From Gordius sp. MW1 (taxonomy: Eukaryota; Nematomorpha; Gordioida; Gordea; Gordiidae), in NCBI GenBank assembly GCA_964036665.1, contig OZ038530.1, positions 20,296,001 through 20,360,000 of the forward strand: a DNA stretch of 64,000 nucleotides, given 5' to 3'. This document shows, piece after piece, positions 57,131 through 64,000 of this stretch; position 1 is the first letter of the stretch, and each line of letters starts with the position of its first letter. The position numbers and the translations under genes are program-made. The notes beneath the pieces are model-generated. The model worked only from the letters and a program-made list of their open reading frames with translations, made no database searches and was not told where the DNA came from.

Positions 57131-58108
57131 ACATTCTGTTTAACGTCAAAGTCGCATCAAGATTATGGCTACTCTGGCGCTATATATATTTTCACAGAAA
57201 TATTTGTAGTTTATAAAAGGATACTAAATTAATAAATTTGTAGTTTTGTAAAGCTATTGAGAATATGACATTTATGCGCAGAACGATTCAATTAAATTAA
57301 TGTTTTGTTTAGAGTTTAGATGTAAATTTGTAACAATGACTAAAGTAAATATGACGTCATAATCGTATACAAGTTACTTAATTGTTACCAACTTAAATGT
57401 AAACATTTAGCTGTGTTGTTCAAATTTTGTAAATCCTAAATATAAAAATGGCGAAAAAGTTGAAGATGAGTCCACAGATGCCAGGGCGAAAGCCAAAGAG
57501 CACGATGAAATGATTTTCAACTTAAAAAAGTGTTTAAATGAAAAAAAAAGATATTTGGTTACTAGTAATAATAGCCAAGAGAAGGTTGATAGGAAAAGTA
57601 GCAAGGATAGAATTTTGAACAAGATACCAAAATTCTGAAATAGCGGATCTTTTACAAACAGAAGCAAGATGGGTGAAAAATAGTTTTGACCGATTAATTC
57701 TCGTAAATATTGTAGAAAAGGTTATAATAATAACAAATATAACAACGCCATTCATGGAAATCTGATGTTAAAAGAGGAGATTTTTCTAATAAATGGCGAT
57801 AGGCGAGATTCAAACTCAAATCTAATTTATCGTTTAGATTAGAGACCTACGCGGCCTTGCCCGCTGGCCGGACCTGGATGGGCTTCTGCTTTAAAATAAA
57901 AAGAAGGGACCGGGACTAAACGGGCCGTAATATAATCTAGCTGGCTCGGGCCGGACCTAGATATAGTTAGGCCCGCTTAAAGTCCGTTACAAAATTCCTC
58001 AGATCTAGGATTAACAGAGGTATGTTTTTTTAAGACGTTAAAACACCTATCATCGGGGCTGATTTTTTAAATCATTATAACCTTCTCGTTGATATACGAC
58101 GTAAATGT
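57131..58108. pseudogene. spacer with an unidentified coding-like relic and GGGCC repeat
   Basis: On the + strand 57430-57600 reads DESTDARAKAKEHDEMIFNL followed by a Lys-rich, coiled-coil-like stretch, related to RVKAKEHDKLIFYLK at 18745-18800. I do not recognise the family. A GGGCC repeat lies at 57838-57990. Confidence 0.4.
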
Positions 58109-60397
58109 TTGTTAGACCCTAAGACGACTTTAAAGTCTTATGGGCGATATATTGACTCGAACTTGGATAATTTGCAACTAGCAATAAAAATTGATTCACC
58201 GTATTTTAAAAATGTGTTGAAAGAATTCCCTGATATTTATGCCCCTCCAAATTACAGGTCACGCGTAAGCCACCAAGTAGTTCACCACATACGTACACTA
58301 GGACCACCCGTTTATGCCAGACCTCGACGATTAGACCCTGTCAAGCTAAAAATTGCCAAACAGGAGTTTGCTCACATGCTCGAACTCGGCATAATTCAAC
58401 CCTCAGAAAGCCCCTGGAGTTCTCCACTGCATATGGTTCCGAAAAAAACTCCAGGAGATTGGCGACCGTGTGGAGATTACCGAGCACTTAACGTTATAAC
58501 GATACCGGATCGTTATCCTTTGCCACACTTGCACGATTTCTCGCTCAATCTAGCCGGCACAACCATCTATACAAAGATAGATCTAGTCAGGGCTTACCAT
58601 CAAATACCCGTAGCCTTAGAAGACATCGCAAAGACTGCAATAACTACACCTTTCGGTCTTTATGAATTTTTGCGAATGCCTTTTGGTTTACGAAATGCTG
58701 CTCAAACATTCCAACGCTTCATTGACCAAGCTCTCCGTGGTCTCAATTTTACCTTCGCATATTTGGACGATATTTTAATCGCAAGTACATCAACTAATGA
58801 ACATTTAGACCACTTACGTCAGGTTTTTACAAGATTAAGAGATTTTGATATAAAGATCAACCTGGACAAGTGCCAATGGGGATGTTCGTCTCTGGATTTC
58901 CTAGGACATCAAGTTTCCCCACAAGGTTTAACACCAATACCGGAGAAGATCTCGACCATCAAGAATTTTGCCACTCCGACCACCATGACACAACTACGTC
59001 GTTTCGTGGGAATGGTAAATTTTTACAGGCGTTTTATACCCAACTGTGCACTTCTTCTACAACCACTGACTGATCTCCTCACCGACAAAAAAGGACCATT
59101 GGACATGACGCAGAGCGCACACGGTGCATTCCACAAGATTAAAATAATGCTCGATGAAATCTCGACCCTTAATCATTTAGTGGATGGTGCCAACATCTCT
59201 ATTACAACCGACGCGTCAAACTCTGCCGTTGGAGCCGTTTTACATCAGATCGTAAAAGGGGAAATCAGTCCTTTATCCTTTTTCTCCCTGAAATTGAGCA
59301 AAACACAAACTCGATACAGTACTTTCGGGAGAGAACTACTAGCAATCTATCTGGCAATTAAACATTACCGACACATTTTAGAAGGTCGCGATTTTACAAT
59401 TTTTACTGATCACAAACCGTTAACTTACGTTCTCACTTCTAAATCCGATAAATACTCGCCCCGCGAAATACGACAATTAGACTACATCTCACAATTTACT
59501 TCAGATATACAGTTTATTAAAGGTAAGGCGAATATTGTAGCAGACACTCTGTCCCGAATCGATATCGATTCCATTCAACAACCAAACACCTCACTCACAG
59601 AAAGAATTGCTATGACACAAAAACAAGAGCAATACCAACTAGAAGATCTCGAAAGCCTTCAACTGGAACAACGCTTAATTCCAGGTTATCACCATATCAC
59701 TACGACAGCTTACCATCCACAAGCCAATGGGATGGTAGAGCGATTCCACCGGCAACTCAAAAGTGCAATCATGACAAAAGGTGACGTTACCCGTTGGTCC
59801 GAACTTATTCCCCTTGTACTCCTAGGGATTCGCAACACCGTCAAGGAAGACCTCGCCTGTTCAAGCGCTGAGCTTGTATACGGTACTTCTTTACGACTCC
59901 CAGGAGATTTTTTACAACCGTCCGATTGTGACATTAACGCTGCCGATTACATACAACGCCTTAGACAGCAGTTTGATGATGTCCGATTTACACCTTCCAG
60001 ACAATCGAACATCAAACCACAAATTTCTGACAATTTATTTTCATCAACCCATGTTTTCATAAGAACTGATCGACTACGCAAAGCTTTAGTTTCCCCTTAT
60101 GAAGGACCTTTCAAAGTGATTGGAAAGCATACTAAATTTTTTATCATAGATCACAATGGGAGGAAAGACACGGTCTCGATTGATCGATTAAAACCAGCTT
60201 TCCTTGAGCCTAAGGTTGATAAACCGAATTCATCGGTTGACCCAAATTCACCCAAACCAAACAATCACCCACCAAACCAAATTTTAAAACAACCTACCAT
60301 TGTTTCTTCTACAAAAACTAGCGCACCCCTCAACCCAACCTTTACCAAGTCTGGTCGACAAGTGCATTGGCCAAAAAAATTTGTTAATTTCGTATGA
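58109..60397 (+). pseudogene. Ty3/Gypsy retrotransposon pol relic (RT, RNase H, integrase C-terminal part)
   Basis: A 762-codon open frame. RT motifs in order are [53 protein letters not shown] and YLDDILIAS. RNase H follows with [41 protein letters not shown] and VADTLSRID. The last third carries the integrase end, [20 protein letters not shown] with a C-terminal beta domain ([20 protein letters not shown]). The wording is that of Ty3/Gypsy (Metaviridae) elements. Gag, protease and flanking LTRs were not found, so the element is an incomplete, broken relic although this frame is long. It is fairly young judged by its intact frame. Confidence 0.85.
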
Positions 60398-60551
60398 ACT
60401 CCGTTTTTACCCAGCGGAATATTTGTTGCGTCCATTGGCTTAATTGATTTAATTGTCCCTTACGATTTCGCAACGTTAATTGACCACCAAGCATACCTCG
60501 AGGTATCACCACTATCTATAATTGATTTGTTTATATCTCGCGGAGGCAACA
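60398..60551. other. 3' flank of the Gypsy relic
   Basis: Non-coding sequence. CTCGCGGAGGCAACACT at 60538 marks the change into the fold-back repeat. No LTR pair could be identified. Confidence 0.35.
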
Positions 60552-61374
60552 CTATGTTTATTAAATTAACAAGGATTATTTAAATATATTTCTATCTTAG
60601 TTTATTCATCCATCCATATCTCAACGTGCATTATAAGTGTTACTTATAGATTATTTTTACACTTAATCCTATGGGCGTGGCCAGGATTTAATTAAATGGC
60701 GGCAGTAATTATTTAGGGAGGCAAACTGGGTTTTTAGATTAAAAAAATTTGAATTTGGGGTGGGGGGGCAGGTGACCGTCATTGCTTTCCCACTTTTACG
60801 GTCTCGCAAGATTTAAAAAAATTTAATATTAGATTGGCCTTATAACAAGTTTATGTATAATTTTATATAACTCATAACAAAATTTAAAATGTTTTCGTTA
60901 TATATCACTGCTTTTTTATCCAATAACATTATCCTAAAAATATAAATTGATAAAAAGACAAAGAAGCCAATTAACCTTATTGAAAACATTAAAGTTAAAT
61001 AAGGGTTTAAAACGTTTATATGGCTTATATGATATGCATCTCAACTACACTAACAAAAGATATTTTTCCCCTTAAAATATAGAACGTTTCTGACCCGAAT
61101 ATAATAATATTTAAATATTTTTTCAACATTATTATTAACACTTTTAACACCCATAAAAAATTACAATTTAAAATTAAAAAAATAATGAAATTTTTTATAC
61201 GGGCCTGGGTCGGGCTTTGTATAAAATTAGCGGGCCGGGGTCGGGCCCTTAATCTAATATTTTGACGGGCCTTGTAAATTTTTTATAACGGGCTAACCGA
61301 CTGTCCTAAGCAGGCCCGTTGCAAATATCTAGTATAGATGATTACAATAATGACTACCTATTATATACATATCT

Positions 61375-61860
61375 AGGAGAGACAACAGAGACCAAAAAAT
61401 ACACGATAAAACGATTGAACTTGAGTACCAAGAAATAAGAAAGAAATTTATCAACGATTTATTAAGTTACATAGTTAAAGTCGAGATTGAAAAATGGAAG
61501 CGAGTTAGTAATCAAAAGGCAAAGTTATAGCGAGATTAACATAACTGCAAAAGATGATTTTTATGAACTAGATGACGATAGTGAAAAAAAGTTTTTTATT
61601 TTATAAAACTGCTGCTAAAAGTGATAAGTTGGTTACTAGTGTTCTGGAAAGGGATTACGCCCGTAGGAAAGACGAAACAAAAACTGGTTAAGTGGGAAAA
61701 ACAAAAGGATAAAGATGAAAACGGGAACAAAAATAGGAAGAAATATGATTAGAATATTAGTGTACATTATAACAAAGTCGGAATGAAGGTGTACAATGAT
61801 AATAAAATTAAATGCTGCGTTTAAAAAAGTACTCGATGAAAAATGAATTTCTGGGGCTAT
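61375..61860 (+). pseudogene. coding-like relic in the left palindrome arm
   Basis: The + strand shows charged segments such as KDDFYELDDDSEKK near 61550. The inverted partner (62810-62560 on the minus strand) reads DNDYPLYTIPIRDDRDQKI and SDFYELDDDDKKDYIAYQLL. Agreement at the protein level in both arms suggests a decayed gene of an unidentified element. The family is not recognised. Confidence 0.4.
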
Positions 61861-62299
61861 TTCTTGTCTAACAGTGACCATTCAGAAGTACAGAGTGGGG
61901 ATAACAATGGCCTCGCACGGAAAGTTTGAAAACATAATTGAATTATTATTTATGTGTATCTCTTCGCTTATACTTTTATTTTTACTGTCATAATCGTCTT
62001 TGTTTAAATTTAGTCGCATCTGTTGTCTACTTTCTAATTTTTATGCACTTCATCTGTACCGCAATTTTATTTTCATATTATTCTGAAGCATACCTCCTTT
62101 CCCTTATCGGCTACTTCATCACGGTAGATTGTAGTGATCATACGTCATTTAAATATGCGTCCAAGATTGAAATTAACCCCGCATATTCTGCAGAATTTCT
62201 TTTTATTATTTGAGTATGAGCGGAACCATTCACACCTTCTTTTATAAAGAGTAAATTTATCTAGCGTTTTATCATTAGTGGCGTTATAATTAATAAGAT

Positions 62300-62830
62300 T
62301 GGAATTGACCTCAACAATGATTCTACACCAGATGGATTTTTAAGAGCAGTATTTAGTTTCGTTAAAACATTGTACTTCTTATTCCGACATTGTTATTAAG
62401 TACACTAATTTTCTCATAATACTTCTTCCTATTTACGCCCGTTTCCATCTTTATTCTTCTGTTCTTTCCATTTTCAAAAATTTTGCTACGGCTTTCATAT
62501 TGTCATAATCCCTTTAGGTAACATTAGTAATTATTGCGTTATCACTCTGAGTAGCAGTTGATAAGCTATGTAATCCTTTTTATCATCGTCATCTAGCTCA
62601 TAAAAATCACTATTTGCAGGTATGTTACTCTCGCCATAATTAATTGCCTTTTAATTGCTATCTCGCCTCCATTTTTCATCCTTGAATTCAACTGTGTAAA
62701 TTAATAAATGTTCGATAAAGTTCATTCGTATTTCTTGGGACTCTAGTTCTAGTGCTTTATCCTATATTTTTTGGTCTCTATCATCTCTTATAGGTATCGT
62801 ATATAATGGGTAGTCATTGTCGTAATCATC
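62300..62830 (-). pseudogene. coding-like relic in the right palindrome arm
   Basis: Inverted partner of 61375-61860; this copy keeps the longer open stretches, with acidic ELDDDDKKD and LELESQEIRMNFIEHLL. Unidentified. Confidence 0.4.
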
Positions 62831-63372
62831 TAAACTAGATACTTGGAGCGAGCCTGTTTAGGTCAGTCGGCCAGCCAGTTATAAAAATTAACAAGGCCCG
62901 TCAAATTTTATACAGAGTCTGAGCCCGGCCCCTTATAATAAAAATTTTTAAATTATGGATTGTAATTTTTTAACGAAATGGTTAAACAATATATATGTGT
63001 TAAAAGTTAATAATAATTATGTAAAAATACTCAAATATTAATAATTTCCGATTAGACAAGTTATTTTTTTTAAGAGGCAACTTACGGGGAAAATATCTTT
63101 CATTAATGAAGTCGGTCGGAATACATATCATATAAGCCTAGTAAACTTTTAAAACATTTATTTAAGGCTAATGTTTTAATAAGATTACCTGGCTTCTTTG
63201 CTTTCCTACATATTTATATATTTAGTTTATTATTATTGAATGAAAAAGTAGTGATATTTTATAAAGGAAACATTTTCAATTTTGTAATGAGTTGTATAAA
63301 ATTTTACATAAACCTTTAATAAGGACTCCAATTATTGAATTAATTCACTCTAATATTACAAGACGGTGTAAA

Positions 63373-63497
63373 TGGGGAAGCAAAGAGGGGCACTTGCGCC
63401 CCTTCCCCAATCCAAATTTTCTTAATTTAAAAAAACTTATATTGCTCCTCCCTAAATAATTACTCTCGTCCCATAATAAATCCTGGCTAGGCCCATG
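63373..63497. mobile_element. GGGCGTAGCC MITE remnant in the right arm
   Basis: The right terminus CTGGCTAGGCCCATG is clear and the left one is decayed. It pairs with the remnant at 60670-60800 (CTATGGGCGTGGCCAGGATT) in the left arm, so the MITE was present before the palindrome formed. Confidence 0.6.
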
Positions 63498-63899
63498 AGA
63501 TTACGTGTAAAAATAATCTATATTTGACAATTATATTGCGCGTTGAGATATAGATGAATCAATGAGCTAAGATGGATATATTTTCGAAGATTTTTACCCT
63601 CATATTCAATGTTCTTCATGGATAAATTATCGGGAATTGTCGAGGGTGTTACAAACAAAAATTTGTTTTTAAGTTATATTTATTTTCATAAAGAAATATC
63701 GCCATTTCGCATACTTTAAAAATATAACCATTGTAATTGTCATTAATTTATTTACCATATTTGTAAATAACAACAAAACTATGTAACTGAAAGGATTATA
63801 TTACGGCAACATATGTCTAAATATTCCTTGTTAATTTAATAAACAGCAGATAATTATAAATTCTAACATTATAAAAACAAACCTTTCTATATCCGAAAA

Positions 63900-64000
63900 A
63901 TATTTGATTGTAAGGGCTTTTAACGGGCCTAATGTATATCTCGGCCTGAGCCGGCTAGTTTATATTAAGGCTCGTCCAGGTCAGGTCATTTTCTTTAAGC
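63900..64000. repeat. GGGCC-type repeat at the right edge
   Basis: AACGGGCCTAATGTATATCT and TCGGCCTGAGCCGGCTAGTT resemble the GC-rich repeat at 57838-57990. It is cut by the window edge. Confidence 0.4.

Larger units (their letters stand above)
60552..63848. repeat. 3.3-kb fold-back (palindromic) repeat
   Basis: The outer ends TGTTTATTAAATTAACAAGG (60554) and CCTTGTTAATTTAATAAACA (63826) are exact inverses. Inside them, inverted in order, come CATATCTCAACG / CGTTGAGATATAG, a MITE remnant (60670-60800 / 63373-63497), a GGGCC repeat (61200-61345 / 62850-62940) and a coding-like block (61375-61860 / 62300-62810). The spacer is about 430 bp (61860-62290). The arms are diverged and the right arm carries extra sequence near 63600-63820. 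Either an inverted duplication or a Foldback-type element. Confidence 0.7.

Noticed and set aside
61938-62213. 91-codon hydrophobic frame as a membrane protein
   Set aside because: It lies in the palindrome spacer; its hydrophobicity is what T-rich DNA gives by chance, and there is no conserved motif.
60552-63848. Polinton or other capsid-bearing element because of long inverted ends
   Set aside because: No protein-primed polymerase, integrase, ATPase or capsid motif is visible; the arms are mostly non-coding repeats.

Overview
This window is eukaryotic nuclear DNA, AT-rich and full of introns and transposon relics. It carries two host genes, both on the + strand and both with clear animal-type homologues: CNOT10, a subunit of the CCR4-NOT deadenylase complex (9629-18492), and IFT172, a subunit of the intraflagellar transport IFT-B complex (about 21744-44917). 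IFT172 implies an organism with cilia. Several introns are only 35-50 nt and most of these lie at the 5' ends of the genes, a pattern known from flatworms. I place the DNA as metazoan, possibly flatworm-like, without claiming a species. All exon boundaries below were worked out by hand from GT-AG sites, reading phase and remembered human protein sequences; none was confirmed by transcripts.

Layout. 1-9600: transposon graveyard with a LINE relic on the minus strand, two copies of a hAT-type non-autonomous element whose arms are rich in CCCGACC, and a Helitron relic with a helicase fragment inside the second copy. 9629-18492: CNOT10 in about 14 exons. 18493-21740: spacer with a retroelement relic, a minisatellite-bearing repeat and degenerate tandem repeats. 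21744-44917: IFT172 in at least 26 recognised exons. Its 7.3-kb intron 6 (23716-31064) holds two hAT-like MITEs, each split by a later insertion; one of these insertions is a tandem LTR composite (three LTRs, two internal regions). 44918-52200: spacer with many MITEs. 52200-57130: a broken reverse transcriptase-RNase H retroelement in two opposed copies with a roughly 475-bp tandem array between them. 58109-60397: a relic Ty3/Gypsy pol. 60552-63848: a 3.3-kb fold-back repeat with arms over 1 kb.

The two genes have unrelated functions (mRNA deadenylation and cilium building), so same-strand adjacency is not evidence of co-function. No tRNA or rRNA gene, CRISPR array or operon-like block was found. 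The most unusual items are the palindromic retroelement array, the nearly identical LTR duplication bounded by one 5-bp target duplication, the long fold-back repeat near the right edge, the tiny introns, and an inverted repeat pair flanking IFT172 exons 11-12.
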